From Heliopora coerulea (Eukaryota > Cnidaria > Anthozoa > Scleralcyonacea > Helioporidae), in assembly GCA_030142905.1 (NCBI GenBank), contig JASJOG010000265.1, forward strand, positions 1-64,000: a DNA stretch of 64,000 bases, in the 5' to 3' direction. A model generated the notes under the pieces. The model was given only the letters and a program-made list of their open reading frames with translations, made no database searches and was not told the DNA's origin. How positions within the stretch are numbered: position 1 is the first letter of the stretch; each line of letters begins with the position of its first letter. Shown in pieces: positions 21,901 through 36,900 of this stretch. A program made the position numbers and the translations under genes.

Positions 21901-24900
21901 AAAATTCAGGAGTGAAAGGGTTGAAGCCTGAGTCACACATTCGACAAAGTCGTAAGGGTTAATCGATGGTCACGAGTGTGATGAAGGATTTAACACCGTG
22001 ATGACCATTTACCACACCGATGACTGTTTAGAAAGTCCTGTTCTCTGAAATGACCGTCATTCATTATTTCTACACCCTCATTTAGATAATTCTTAGCAAC
22101 TTTGTCCGCGTTGCGGGCGACCTTCTTCCCGCAGCCCTCTTCGTGCCTTACCTCGAAATGTTGAATGGTTTGGCCAGCAGTACAAGTTCTGCTCATCATT
22201 GCTTCAACTTGCTCAAGACAAACGGACTGAACAGTACGGGGTCCGTCAACGCTGTGTCTTGGGACCATTTCTTTGATTCTCTTAAACGCTACTTTGTGGA
22301 CCTGAGACATGATAGCCGAGGTGAGCATTACGATTGAAGGGAGGAGAGGAGCAAAGAAGAAAGAACGGAGGGATAGTCGTACGGATGGATGTTTGACGGA
22401 TATAGAAGCAAACTGAGGGACTGAAGAAGATAGGTTGGTCGGCGGTCAGTTTGTTTATCTGTTGTTTCATCTATCCGTCTGTCTGTCCTTCGTAACGAAA
22501 CAAATGGAGGGAGATAGGAAAAGAAGGGAGAAGCAGACGTGCGGATAAGTGAGGGGCTGATACATGAGAAAAGTGAAGGAAGGTGGTCGGTCGGTCTGCC
22601 ATCCCGTTCGTCCGTCAGTCCGTCCGTCGGTTGGTCCGTCCTTTGGCCTGTGCTTTGATCCGTCCGTCCTTCGATTGGTCCGTCCTTTGGCCCGTGCGTC
22701 GACCCGTCCGTTTGTTAGCCCGTGCGTCGGTCCGTCGGCCCGTGGATCCGTCGGTCAGTCGAAGATGGTTAAGTTTATTTAAGGGGTAGTCTTCAATACA
22801 AAATTGATCCTCGAGAAAACCGTTTCACAACTGGAACTAACTACGAAAGAATCGACTGATAACCTTTTTTTGAAACTAAGTCCATTTCCTTATTTTCTGA
22901 GAGAGGGAGGGAGAGTGGAAGAGAGTGGGATAAGGGAGCGGGATAAGGGAGTGTAGTAGGAAGCGAACAAGTGAGTGAGTTCGAGAATAAATGAGTGAGA
23001 AACTCACAAAGTTGTACCCTCTGGATGATTTGCTTTTACTTGGTTTTACTTACACGTGTATGCAGTACTGCATTTTCCCCCTTTTTTTTATGTGTAGGAA
23101 TGGACTCAGGCAATTACCAATCCCACTTTGCTCCGATGAACATCACGGCTGAAGAACAAGCTGGGTTAGAAGCAGTCCTTCGACTAACGGCGACCGTTGC
23201 TGAGAAGGTATATTCTACACTGAGAACTTTATTATGTACAACCTTGCACAGCAGACCTTGGCCAAACTCGTATTCTTAACGTTTTTTCCAACTTCCCTAC
23301 GAGGATCGATGCATAAACATTTGTTGCCTCGACTGGATCATCTCGCTTTTTCCTTCTCAACACGTAAGGCGAGGCCGCTCATCTCGATTTTTTCTTTCTC
23401 AACACGCGAGACGAAGTTGTTCATCTCGCGTTTTTCTTTCACAATACGCAAGACGAGGTCGTTCATCTCGCTTTCTTCTTTCACAACACGCAAGACGAGG
23501 TCGCTCATTTCGCTTTTTTCTATCTCAACACGCAGGACGAGATTGCCAGGATCGCCATTTGTGAAAATCCTGCATGGCTGCCTCTCACTTCCTTATTTGG
23601 TTTGATTGGTTGTTCCATCCCGACGTCACTCAAGGGCTGTATCCTGGAGACACTCGCAGCTTTCGCTAAATCACCGGAGACCGCTGCGTCCATGTGGCGT
23701 TCCCTGGAAGTCTCGCAGGTAAAACTTGAGACTGCTGACATAACGTAATGTAGCGTAGCGCAGCACAGCACCGCAAATGTTTACTACAACAATAACATAA
23801 AATTGCGTCTCTTCACCTCGCATTGCATTACTTGACCTTTGTCGCTTCACGTCACTCAATATGGCATCACGTCACACATGTCGCTTTGCCTTGCAAAATT
23901 CAACGTAGCAAAGGCCCAGGCAAAAGGTGAGCATAATCATAGTTTGATTAATCAAGCGCAATTTTAATAGCAAATTTTCGACTTAGACATAGTCATCTTC
24001 AGACTAAATAGTCAAAATGAAAAATTTCCCATTAAAATTGTGCTTGATTAATCAAACTATGATTATGCATACTTTTCTCGGAATTACATTTATTCTGTTT
24101 TTACTGAAAAAAAAAAATCAGTTGACAGAGGATTGATGTACAACGTTGGCAAACATTTGTTGGTCCAACAGTATTGGTTTGATGAATATTTAGTGATTGA
24201 AGCAGTTTGATGTTTAGGACCATCAGACCATCTGAGTCTCGGTAGCTCAATGGTTAGAGCGTCTAACCGGTCATCAGAAGGTTGCGGGTTCGATCCCCGT
24301 CAGGGGCTCAGATATCATTTTCTGAGTATCGAGCTTGAAGATCGTTCATCTACTTCAATATATCCAAGCTCTCATGTTTCCTAAACATCAAACTGCTTCA
24401 ATCATTATCAATATATAGTGGCTTCCGCTTAGGTCGCACATATATATATCGAATTTGCAACTTAGCTCGCCATCTGAGTCTCGGTAGCTCAATGGTTAGA
24501 GCGTCTAACCGGTCATCAGAAGGTTGCGGGTTCGATCCCCGTCAGGGGCTCAGATATCATTTTCTGAGTATCGAGCTTGAAGATCGTTCATCTACTTCAT
24601 GAATATTTAGTCTCGGTCAAACATTTTGCCTTACAGACAATTCGGTGCAACAAATGACGGTTCGTGTAACCGCTTTTTCCACATTACGATCCACAAATGT
24701 TAAACAACAAAACACAATACAAAACCACCCAATATACAAAAGATGAGGGAACTGCTAAAACCTGACCTTTCGATCAAAGGTCATTGTTCGGAATGAAACA
24801 TGAGTAAAAGGAAGGCCCCTCGCTCGAAACGTTATTATCTCCTTTCTTAAGTTTCGGCCGTTCCCTCATTCTTTTGACGTTTTTACATCGACATTTAATG

Positions 24901-27900
24901 CTGCCCTACCTTTATATGATTGTACGCAATATATAGCTTCGTTGATTAAGTACCGGTTGTTGCGAAAGCCTTTCTTGCGTGAATGTAGATGGATAAAAGG
25001 CTAAATTTTTTCGTTGATTTCCGTCATATGACTCAGTCATTAAATTGTTCCATCATGGATCCATAAGGATTACTCTGAAGTTGACTTGATCGCATAGGAT
25101 TTAACCCGTTTTGTTTGATTTCTAGATACTGCAAACTGTGAAACCAGTTGGACAGGCATTACAGCAAGGCGGCCTTCTGGTATATTGTCCTTTTATCTAG
25201 TCATTCTCCTCCAATCCCAAAGAGAATGTTTTCGTTCGTTTTGTTTGTTTTGTTTGTTTGTTTGTTTGCTTGTTTGTTTGTTTGTTTGTTTGCTTTTTTC
25301 CTGTCGACGAATATACCTAATGTGTTCAGCACTTTTGTGTCTGTTGACTTGGATGGTAGATTTAGTGCTTAATCTTTCGTTGTTTTGTTGTTTTCCGCTT
25401 CCCAGTGCAAGATTCTCGTGACATCGTTCGAATGTAACTGCTTAGTTTGTAGGATTGTAATTTAGCTTAGTGAGGGAATGGGTTTTACTCTTTATATAAA
25501 TTAAATGCGATAAAAACCAAACGTAGTTCTAGTTATCATATTTTCATGAGATATTGTTTCTCTTTAGGCTGAGTTAGAAGAAATAGAGTCTCGGGTCGAG
25601 TCTTATCCTGAAACACGCGCATTCATGAAGTTGTTGGCCAGCCTTACCGAGTACCCAGTTCCCGTTAATCTTGGCGCGGGCTACAGAGCGCCTGGTTTCG
25701 AGCCTTACCTGGACTTCCTAAGAGACTCGGTGCTGTTGAAATTCAAAGCTAGAGCCTATCAGGACCCAAACGAAAAGGTAATAAGGTGCGAGTATAAGGT
25801 CCTGGGACGTAGTTAACCCATTTCGTTTGGGGGAGTGTCCGGCTTATGCCCAAACGTTGTATCTTTTAAAAATTGTCCGAATTTAATTTGACACGCATTC
25901 AGGCCATGTATACGGTGAAGCCTCGCCTCCTCAGCCCTAATACGTAAATTAAATATAAACCAGTAATCAAAAGGGATCTTGACCTAACTTACCACACCAA
26001 ATTTTACCCGGAATTTAATGTCCCAATTGTCTAATCTTTGCCGAATTAAACTACGCTCGTGTTGCGGTCGACCTTGGACGGCTCTAAAAAGTTGAAAGGC
26101 ACGATCTTGCCAGACATCGACACGTTTAATTTTTCAGCAGAAAAATATTTTCACCACGCAATGCTAGGAATCGTTTCCCTTGAAAAATTTGGGTTCCGAT
26201 AAAACCAAAGTTGTAGCCTGGAAATTTTGAGTGTAGGCTAATTTACAATCCAAGTGGCACGGAGCGAAGTTTTTATTCATAATTGCTCTGCTCAGAATAG
26301 TAAACATTTACGTTAATTGAAGTTTGAAATAAGGGATTTTTGTGGCTTTTCGATTCACTTTAGTTCAAGTCTTACAAAATTTCGTACATTGTACTACAGT
26401 ATTTGCTAAATTTTGTGCCAGCTGGGAGGACATTTATTTACATTGAGTGCCGGTCGGCAAGTGCCGGTACTGGTTTATACGCGATGGGTGCCGTCTGACG
26501 TCACTTCGGGTAAAATTGTTAAAACCTGTCTTTGTACGGGGATAAAGTTCTAGTGTGGGCTAAATCTTGATCTTGTAAATTTCTACCGAGCGTAAACATT
26601 ATAGTGGAAGTTGTACTCATCCTAATGCATTTCCAGTGAAGCTTCCCTTTGTGTCTTTTCTTTTTATAGTGGCAAGTCGCCAGCGGTGTGCTGGAAATTT
26701 TTTACAAGTTGCTTGAGCAATTCGAGCCAAGTGCGGAAAACATGTCCGAAGAGTACATCGAGATTAGTGGAGGGGAACGAGTTATGGCTTCCAAGTCTCC
26801 GGGATATACATTAATGGTTCACATGCTGAATGAAACGCGCATGCTTAAAATGGTTTGTTGCTTAGATATATATTTATATGTCTTCTGCGTGCGACTCAGA
26901 CGTAAAGTTTTCTCACCGCAGAGCACCTTGTAAAACTATGTTCCTAGTCTTTAATCCACCTCCTGCGTTTATTAAAATTCTGTGGTATTTTGAAAATGTT
27001 CGACTTTGTTTTACAACAAAAGTATTCGTGAACTGACACCGTTCATTACAATTGTTTTAGATTTTGTCAATCATTCACGAGGCGTCTGAACTACTTGACA
27101 AAGTTACTGCTTTTACAGGTACGTGTTACTCATGCATTTAGTTTGGTTTCTTTATATGCCAGTCGTTCCCTTCTTTCTTCCCGTTCGTTTCTTTCCGTTT
27201 GTATATGCGTTCTCTCTATTCCTCCCTTCCCTTCCCTTTTCATTTCTGTTGCTTCTCTCTCATCGCCTTAACTTCTCTCTCATTTTCAATTAATTCCTTC
27301 CCTTTCATCCATTTCCTTGGATTTCTTTTTTTTTTCATTCCTTTTTATACTTTTACCCCCTTTTTCTTTTGCTTCGTCTGGGCTGTTGGGTGGCACAGTA
27401 ATAGCTTGATTGCCTCTCGCCTCTGTGACTGGCTGGCTCCATGCAGTTGTCCGATTAAAGTTACCTTGATTCTATTTGAAAAGATTGTTGTCCAGTTTGA
27501 CTCTACCAAACGTCACTGCTTGCAAGTTTTCCCTGCTTACTCCCCGGATTCGTAATGTACTAACGCTGGACCCGTGACTTGTGACCCTTACCGGACTTGC
27601 AGGCAGAGCAGTTTAATCATAGTTGACGAAATTGCCTAGTACAAATAAAGACTGCCTCTTTTGCTTACATTTGCTTGGTCGGTCGGTCGGTCGGTCGGTC
27701 GGTCGGTCGCTAGTCCGTCTTTTAACGATTCTCTCTTCAGTTTCCCTCTTTTTATTCTTATACTTTTACGTAATATTTGAAGGCCGACAATGAAAATTAG
27801 ACTGGGTGTTCAAGTACGAGGAATTCGTTCCTGTCGGACTGGAACGAATTCCTTGCACTTTAAAACCTAGTCTAATCCGAATAAGAAGCCTCTAAATAAC

Positions 27901-30900
27901 TTCTCAAAATCAGTCAGTGTATTGGCACAATCAATTAGTGATGAATGGATAAATAAACTGATTGCGTGAAATCATATTTTAAGTCCTAGGACTAGAACTA
28001 TTATTTCCAGTCCAAGGACTGGAAAAAACAGTTCAAGTCCTTTGCCCAGTACTGTCGTTGTATTTCAAGTTGGTTCACGTGGTTCCATTCAGCGCGTCTG
28101 ATTGATTGATATACTCATGAATTATTAACGCCTTTGAGAAATCTTCTTTTGGTACGTTGTTTAAATTCACATGCTGCAGTATGTACCGCTCTATGTGCTG
28201 TAAGCTTTTGTATTGACACCTCCCTAATTTTGTTGTATCTAGGAAAGAAAGATGACTTGGAAATGACAGCGTTACTTTCCCTGAAACTGTTGGAGATCAC
28301 CTTAGAAAAGCAGCGAATGTTCACGCATTGTCTCAGAACTCACAACTCCTCCGTTATGGTGTCTTCATTGGATCAATTGCTGCTTGGAGTCAAACCCCAG
28401 TCAGGAACGTCGGACTGTATTCTACAGATCGCAAGGTTTAGTGGAAACTTTGGATCGCATTTCTGTATTTTGTAATTGAAAACGTTGAAATCACGTTGCA
28501 TTGTACGGTACAAGTGCAGTTTAGCGAACGCGCCCGACCTTTGCAGTCGGCTCAACAACAAATATTATGAACGTTCCGCAGGAAATTAGAATGCAGCCGT
28601 GGCCACATTCGAACGTGAAATGGCCTTAGTCAACAAAGATATTCAATTCACAAAAAATTAAGAAACTTTTCAGCACTATTCTATAACCAATACTAATCCT
28701 CATCGTAACCCTAACCGTAAATACATGTCAATGTGATACTTTTAATAAACCCATTTTTCCTTGGGTTGTATCTCTTAAAATTTTCCCGCCAAATCACACT
28801 TTACTTGACCATTGAGCCTGCAATGTACTGGTTAGCGTCCAGGTGCGTCCGCTAAACTACACTCCAGCCCATTATATTCCGTGTGACTGTTAATGGCCTG
28901 GTCGGGTGATTGAGGTAGACCACTAAACTTATCGCTCTTTCTTTTGAAGGTACACAACCCACAGTCATACTTCTCCAGAACTCACTTTGGCTTCAATTAA
29001 AATTCTCTATTTGGTTTGCCAAAGCCCAGCAGCGCAACCAGAAATCTTCAACATCCTTACTGCAAACGAGGTAAACGTTTGTTACGTGATTAGGATATCC
29101 TAAAAGAATACAGAAACTTAGTGTCTTTATTTATACTGGATAACCCTGTCAGCTACCCGAGCTGTTCTCCTCTGAGGTCCGGGAAGGGTCACCCCTCATG
29201 GGTCCAGTGTTACTACAGGATGAAACCGGGCTACCCGGAGAAAACCTGCGATGCTTGGCAGAGTCAAACTGGACAACACTCTTTTCACTTGTAACCAAAG
29301 TAACGTTAGTCAAATAACTGCACGGAGCTTGTATCGAACCTAAGTCACAGTGGTAAGAGACACGTGCACTGCCACTGTACCACCAGCACTCCCTTAACGC
29401 TCTTACATTAATTTTACAAGAAGTCTTAATGTCGTATTCGTCTCATATTTGTCTTGGAACAGAAATTGATTTGCTATTACAGATATCATATATGTATCCA
29501 ATGTTCTTGTGTTTTACTGATGAGCGTAATAAACTGGTATCGTTGGCGAACATAGATTCTCAAACTCGTGTGTCAAACTGTTTCCCCTGATGTCACTAGT
29601 GAAGAATACAGACCTGTTAGCTTAATAGGGATTAAAGATAAGACAAGAAAGAGCGTTCGTCCTTAATTTCACTCATCAGCGGCTAACTGAGTGCCACCGT
29701 GTTGGGAGAACTGGTGACCAACATATGACGCGCAGAGATGGCGTAGAACTGGCACGAGTACTTTCCCCCTCGACTGACCACAGCACCCAACTGTTGACCA
29801 AATTTTGACGCCGATAACACCTCAAGTTTTGTTTATTACCATTATAGTTGTACTTACTGTATAAAATTCACTTTTTGATTCAGGAACCTGCGGGCGAGCT
29901 TTTGGCTGGTTTTGTGGATCATTTGGATATCGCAGAGATAGAAGAAAGTACTGGAACTAGTGCAGATGATAACGTTGCTGGTAAATTTGATAGTTATGCT
30001 TTCAAAGTGATTGCTGAGGGTTCGAAATGCATGTAGATATGAACATAACGTAGTACTCTGAAGGGACGGTTGAAAATTGACGGGAAGGTATTACGGTATG
30101 TGGCTTGCATCGGCTTTTGAGGTATGAAGGGGAAAAAAATAGGTGTGAACCTGCTAACAATAGGTAGGTTGGTTTTGGTTGGTAGATGTTTCATCCCCGA
30201 ACTGGAAGTACTTTTAAATATTTAACTATCTTTCACAGGTTTGTTCGACCATGATGTTGTAAGCAGCTCTCAAATCCGCGCAGCAATTCGTCAAAACATC
30301 ATCCGGCTGCTGCTTTACTGTCTAAAGTTGAGATCACCAAACCTGTCGCACTACTTGTTGGGATTTCATGGCCGCAAGCCAATACAAGAAATGACTTTGC
30401 AAGATCCAGGTTAGTCATTAGACATATTAAAGGTAGTTTATCCTCGTCCAGTTTGGTGAAAAAAGAATATTTTTCCGGCGAGAAAAATACGACTGATTGG
30501 TAAAGTCGATCGAATAAAAACTGCTATATCTTTATTATTTCTGTTGTGCTGCAGTAATTGGTCACGCACCGGTAATAATATTCTTGCATGTATTTGATTA
30601 AAGACGTGCAGTTACTTTCAAACCGATTGTAATATTTCAAAGTACATATAAACCCTTCACGGTTTTTCGTTCTTTGTAAAGAGGATTAAAAACTGGCTCG
30701 TAATTCTTTTACAGTTTTTGATTTTGTCCATTCGTTTCCGAGATCTCTCTTTTTAAGTATTGCCAAAAAGTCCAATTTTGAACTCCTCGCCGAAAGTTTC
30801 CGCGTATGTTCTCAACGTTCTAAGGGCCTGAGAACCAGGCAAATGAAAAGAACTAGAACCAGAAGATATAATTTCATGTGAGCCAGAGTCCGAGTTTGAG

Positions 30901-33205
30901 CTTGACATGGTGATTATTATACGAAATATGGGCATTTTGATAAGTTTGTGATCAAAACACAGTTGTTTTCTTGTTGTGTGAAATCATTACGTTCCTGAGT
31001 TCCAGGCCTCGTGAATGCGCAACTTTTTCATGGAAATAGGCGTATTTCAAGCGATATAGCTCCAAAACGAATGTACTAAGGCAAAAATTGTGAAAGAACT
31101 TACCAGCACTTCTTGGTTCCCCTATACAAAAAAATAAAAACTGCAGAGGGTTTAAATGCACTTTAACTCGAGGGAGAGTGTTCAACCCTGATATCTAGAT
31201 ATACATATGTACATACGGACAGACAGGCAGGTATATGTCTTGAATCTGATTGGAATTTCGTTCTAGCTTCTTCTTTGTTCCTCTCCTTCTTTAGGCATCC
31301 TTGGTACTCCTCGAACCTGCCTTCATTCGATCCTCGACATCCTCGGCAAGGGTCTGGACACCCCAGGTGGTCCATCCTCTATCCGAGACTCCCCCCGGTT
31401 GACAGAGCTCTGCTTTCAACTTGTCTACGCTTTGTGCCAAAACAAAGAAACCAGTGAAGCAACCATACGCTACCTTCGCACCAGTCACGATTACTTCTAC
31501 TCCCATCTGGTCCACCTACCCTTCAAGGATCGTATTGTACCCTCGGGATCCGATGATCCCGCAGCAGTCGAATCCTTATGTCGACTTAATCAGCAGTCAT
31601 GGATCCTCAAAAGCATCGCCACTGAGCTTCGCTTCACGGCACAGACGCGCCAGCGTTCCCATGTTCAGAGGTTGCTTTCATTACTTTTGGCTGAGCCCTC
31701 AGTCTTCTACCCAGAGCGAAATTCTCATTGGCAGATAGATCCACTCGAGTATCGAGATCAAACTAGGTTTTCTCATAACCGAAGTTCGTTTCTTACCGAA
31801 AGCACCGTGAACAGCCGGAGCCGTCGGAAAATCTCGGCGATTCTTGATTCCATTCGGTTTAGTCACGAGACACCCCCTCCACTTCACAGCGTGCTAAGTT
31901 ACTTTGATCCAGCGGTAACAGAAGCCGCTATAGCGTCGTGCGACGAGACAAACGACTGCTCTCCCTTGGTTTACACCAACCTAAGGAGACTTTATAAATT
32001 GTTAATGAGTGAACTGGAGGGAATTCAAGGACCGGCAACCGAAGCACAAAAGAACCTCTTGGTTGAGGTAAGAATGAATGGTAGAATATCAAGAATGGAG
32101 TACAGCGTAGACAGTTTTGAACAGACGTAGAAAAAGTTTAAAGGTAGTACTCTGCCAAAAAATGAGAGAACTTGGTACTAAATCTCTACCTAAGGAACAT
32201 TTTGTATCCTTTCAGATCTCTAAGATCCTTTCCTACTTTTTTGAAATGTAGAAATTTTAAGAAGTAGTTACCATTCAAAAAAAAAATGCCAGGGCCCGCG
32301 TCGTGCCCAAAATGTTACAGTGTACAGGGGGGTATAAAATAAAGGGGAGAGAGAATCCAGAGAAATGGAGAAAAGCAGGGATGATCACTCGAAAAGGAAC
32401 TAGAAGAAGGGGGGAATGATGTAAAAAAGGTAGAATGTGCGGTGGAGAGCAGTTGTAGAGCAAGAGAGGTAAGATGGAAGCGTATTTGAAGTATGGAAAA
32501 GCAAACTAAAGAACGGGAAAGAAAAGGTATTTTCTTTAAAGAAAGTGTAAAGGAAGTGCAAAAGCTTGTCCCCACAATACGATTGTCGTATACGATTCTT
32601 CACTTTGGCGTACGCGACTATGTCATAAAAGTACAATTCCTGCTTGCTATTCCCTCGCGAACGTTGCAATTGGTCGTGAAGACTCTTGACTGAATCGGAT
32701 ACATCAAAATGAACAGTCACATACGACAGTCGTATCTTGTAAATGGGCCCTGACGAAGGCAAAGTAAGAAAAACGATACAATGGAGAGGAAAATGGAGAG
32801 ATGGAAGTGAAACCTGAGATTCGGTTTGAGCCTGAGATTTGGACTTGAACGGAGAAAAGAAGTTATGAACTGAGTCAGCAGTATTTTTCGTTTGATAGGA
32901 GGTTAATCGGATTATGAACTATGCTCTGGAAAGAAATCGTTGCGGAGAAGGGCTTTATTCCAAACAACAGGCGTTTGAAGCTTGGAGGCAACTAATCGAA
33001 GTCATTCTTGCCAGCTGTCCCCCCGAACTACTTGGGCGTGAAGTGAAACAAACTATGATCTTTGATCTGATGCAGGATCTTTTGGCTAAGGTAATGGCTA
33101 TAAATGATACTGTAGTCTCGTTGATAATCAGTGTGGTCGTGATTTTTAAAAAGCCACTCATTATCTTGGTTGGAGTGATTATGGTTGGTTTTCTGTGGTA
33201 GACAA

Positions 33206-33237
<32 letters not shown>

Positions 33238-33947
33238 GGCATGGTTACCGTGCTCCTGCCCGGAGTGATCAAGTGACACCAGTGTCGTGTGAATGAAAAT
33301 GAAAATGGCGCTCATGTTACATGGCCATTGCGTTTGTGGTATGTGGTTTTAGCGTTCGTCATACGTGCTCGTCACGCAGTCACTCGTGCTACGTGGTCGT
33401 GACACTCACGTTACGTGGTCGTGGTGCTTGTGGTACATGATATTAACACTCGGGAAACATGGTGGGAGCGTTCATGGTACGTGGTCGTAACGTTTGTTAA
33501 CGGTAAAAGGTAAAGTGCCTTTGTTTATACTGGATATCCCAATCAGCTACCCAAGCTGTTATCCCTAGCGGTCCAGTAAGGTCCACCCCTCATGGGTCCA
33601 GTGTTACTACAGGAGGAAACCGGAGTAGCCGGAGAAAACCGGAGACGCTTGGTAGAGTCAAACTGGACAACACTCTTCTCACATGTGACAAGGGTAACTT
33701 TAATCAGATGACTGCACGGAGCCGGAATCGATCCCAAGTCACAGTGGTGAGAGACACGGGCACTACCATTGTGCTACCGGCACCCCCAACAATTGGCAAT
33801 TGAAGTTTGACAATTGTTTTATGGGCCGCGAAACATTGACGAGAAAAATGTGTGTTTATCACGTATAAACACATGACAGGGTAATGATTTTTCTTAGTAT
33901 TTTCCTCATGAATTATCGAATTTTTTAAATATTATACTAAATATTCC

Positions 33948-33984
<37 letters not shown>

Positions 33985-36900
33985 GCGTTCTTGAAATATT
34001 TTTGACTTCTCAGATGTCTGATGAGGCCTCCGTTGCTGAACTCATCGCCCCAGTCTCTGGGGTTATCCTCACACTTATGGCTCACTTACGTCATTCAACG
34101 TTACCCTCGGGTGAAGCCCTCGAGGCTGTGCCACCACGCAATACGTTGCCTTCCACGTGGAAAGAGGATGGTGAGTGCCGGTAGATACGACATAGCGTTA
34201 CCTTATAGTAAATTATATTCTGACGTCTTTCGTTAAATGCCCGTTATTTTATAATTTATTACGGACCCAGGCTGAAGTAAACGAAAAGAAAACCTTACTG
34301 AATGAAAATTATAGAAGCAAACTAAAAATCAAGGAAGATATACAGCCAACAAAAAAGTGGAAGCAACAGAGTAGTAGGATTAATGAATTTTTGATTTTTA
34401 TCACGTGCTTACTTTTGTTACGTTTATATTTAAGGTGTGACTGAAGAACTTACTCTTCCGGCTGCTTCCCTGAATCTGATTTTTAAACGCTTGATCGAAG
34501 CACTGCTGAAAACAAGCGGCAGCTATCAGCGAGTGAGGACAAACTTGTACGGAGCCTTGTTGTATTACTTACAAATTGGACAGCAAGATAATGGACCGCG
34601 TAAAGGAATTGGTAAGGAAAAGAGGCACATGCAGAGGGAGGGGTGGTAATGGGAGTTAGAAACTAGGCGACGGGATCGTCGAAGAAGAGGTTAGAAGGGG
34701 AGTGAAAGATGGGATGTAAATGAGACGGTGGTAAAGACAAAAACAGATGCAAAGAGACATAGATGGAGGAGGTTATGGAAAGAGGAAAGGAGATAGAAGC
34801 AAGGAAGAGGCAAGGGGAGAGGAAAAAGACACGGGAGACACAGGGAGAGAAGGGGTGAATAAGGGGTACAGGGAGGGTGATGGTGGAAGGGAATGAGAGG
34901 GGAAAGGATGGGGAAATTGGCGGAAAGGAGAGAACGAAATGAGGGAAAGGAAGAAGAGAGAAGTGGGAAGAGGGAAAGGAAAGAGGTAGGTGGGGAAATG
35001 AGAAAGAGAATTAAAGTGAGCGAGAAAGAAGGGAAAAATTGAAGAGAGCGGAAAAGAAAGGAAGAAAGAAAAGAAAATACGAAGAAAGAAAAGGAGGAGG
35101 AATGAAAGGAAGAAAGAGTGAAAGATGGATGCGATCAGAGAGGTTGGTCGGGGTGGAACGACAGGGGAATAAGAGGGTAGGCAACGGATGAAAAATGTGC
35201 AAGACTGTGTGCGACCTGTTTGCTTATGAGCTCTTCCGTTCTAGATAATGAAGAACACGTTCATTCTTCATTTGCCTTGGATGGTGAACGCAAAAAGAAA
35301 GATTATGAGATTATTTCAAGCTTCGGCGATTCCTTCATGGAAATTGTTTGTCGAGACGCGTGTGATGGACACGACGTAACTAGGGTGAGTCGTTCCCATT
35401 AATCAGGGGTCCCAAGGTCCTTGAAACTTGTTCAAAGTAGTTGAATTTTTTTGGGGAAAAAAGACTTGGAAAGTTCTTGAAAATCAATAAAAACGTTAAA
35501 AGTTCTTGAATTCTGTGCCTGTGGTACTATTAATAATTCAACCTTGCTGAAACAAATTTGAAATAACGGGTGTATTTGTGGTGACAAGGTCATAGGCCTA
35601 CTTGGGGAGTGTTTATATGGAGGCGATCCAGCCTTCTATGTGTGGGCTGGACGTAGTAAGAGGACTGAATCTCACCAAGCATTACTGCTTTCGTTTCTGT
35701 TGAGGATGACTGGCTCGTGCTCGCCTTTTGACGCTCAAGTCAGAGGCAGTCTGTCACCATAAAATTCGAGGTTTTTGTACTCTACGAAGGAAAAGAAATT
35801 GTACAAAGGATATGCTGACAGTTGGAATCTCGGCAAAGAGGGCCTACCCTACTACGAAGGCTAGCTCGCTTCCATATAAACCCCACATAAGGTGTTCTAT
35901 TTAGAATTGGCACTTTAGAATGGTCAATACTCGAGTTGCACCCAATTCCTTAACCATTTAACTTTTTCAGATGTTGGCGTGTGCGGTTCTGGACTCCGTC
36001 GTGGCTCTTGACTGGCGCCAGAGATGGCTGCAATTTCTCAACACCAAAGGTTATTTACGGCACTTGGTCGAAAGTCTCCTACTTGAAGATGAAAGTTTAC
36101 AAAGTGCCTTACTGCCGACGCCAGAACCTTTAAGGTCTCTGTACGTCTACGAATCTAAAATGGTACGTCAATATTGCTGAACTAGCAATATGAAGCTTTT
36201 CTATGTTTATATTAGGGACCTTAAGGTCCAAGATGTCAACTTGGTCGACGACGTCCGATAAAATTTCAGCATTTATAAAATCCACGGTTTATTGGCCACC
36301 GTGCTTGATACTTGTGGCTTGTTTTATAACTTCTAAAATGCTCCAGTCCTCCTAAAAAGACTGTAGTCTCGGGTTGAATTCAATCTTAAGTAACAACTTT
36401 CTTCACTCCGCGAGCTGACGCCGTCTTTAAGACGTGAAAATGGTCTGGGTGACGTGGTGTGCATAACAACGACGGTGTTGAGAATGCTCTGGAGAGTAAA
36501 AATTATTCATTGTCTTTGTTTTGCACGAAGAATTCTTTGTTTTAAATGACGCTGTTGTTAAAGTTGACGTCATGGATCTTAAGATCCCTAATATGCACTG
36601 TCGCAGACTTGGTTTGACGTTACTCTGGCATGTAAAGTTTCAAACGTAGACTACAATGCAATTACAAACTACCGTACATGACGCAACGTTTCGACACTCC
36701 GCTCTAGTCTCTTCGCCAGATGTGATCATTCTGAGGATGAGGTCCCTATTTATCCCCACAGAACCGCTGATGACGTTGTCTGTTAATAAGATGGAAACAA
36801 ACTTCCTGGAATGGACCACCGTCATCGCGATTCCAGTGGACAGGGGGTGTTACTGATATACCACGCCACCAGACAGGGAGAGGGAGAGGGAGAGAGTGAG

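Noticed and set aside
23340..23535. CRISPR-like spaced repeat array
   Set aside because: The units are contiguous, diverged tandem repeats without spacers, in a eukaryotic intron.
24234..24551. Functional tRNA genes (tRNA-like units at 24234, 24476 and 17474 minus)
   Set aside because: Acceptor and T-arm look right, but the anticodon loop lacks the invariant U33, the anticodon stem is imperfect, and each unit carries the same long non-tRNA tail. They are tRNA-derived SINEs.
31163..31887. ORFs overlapping the large NUP205 exon in other frames
   Set aside because: Shadows of exon 21, whose plus-strand frame matches NUP205 throughout.
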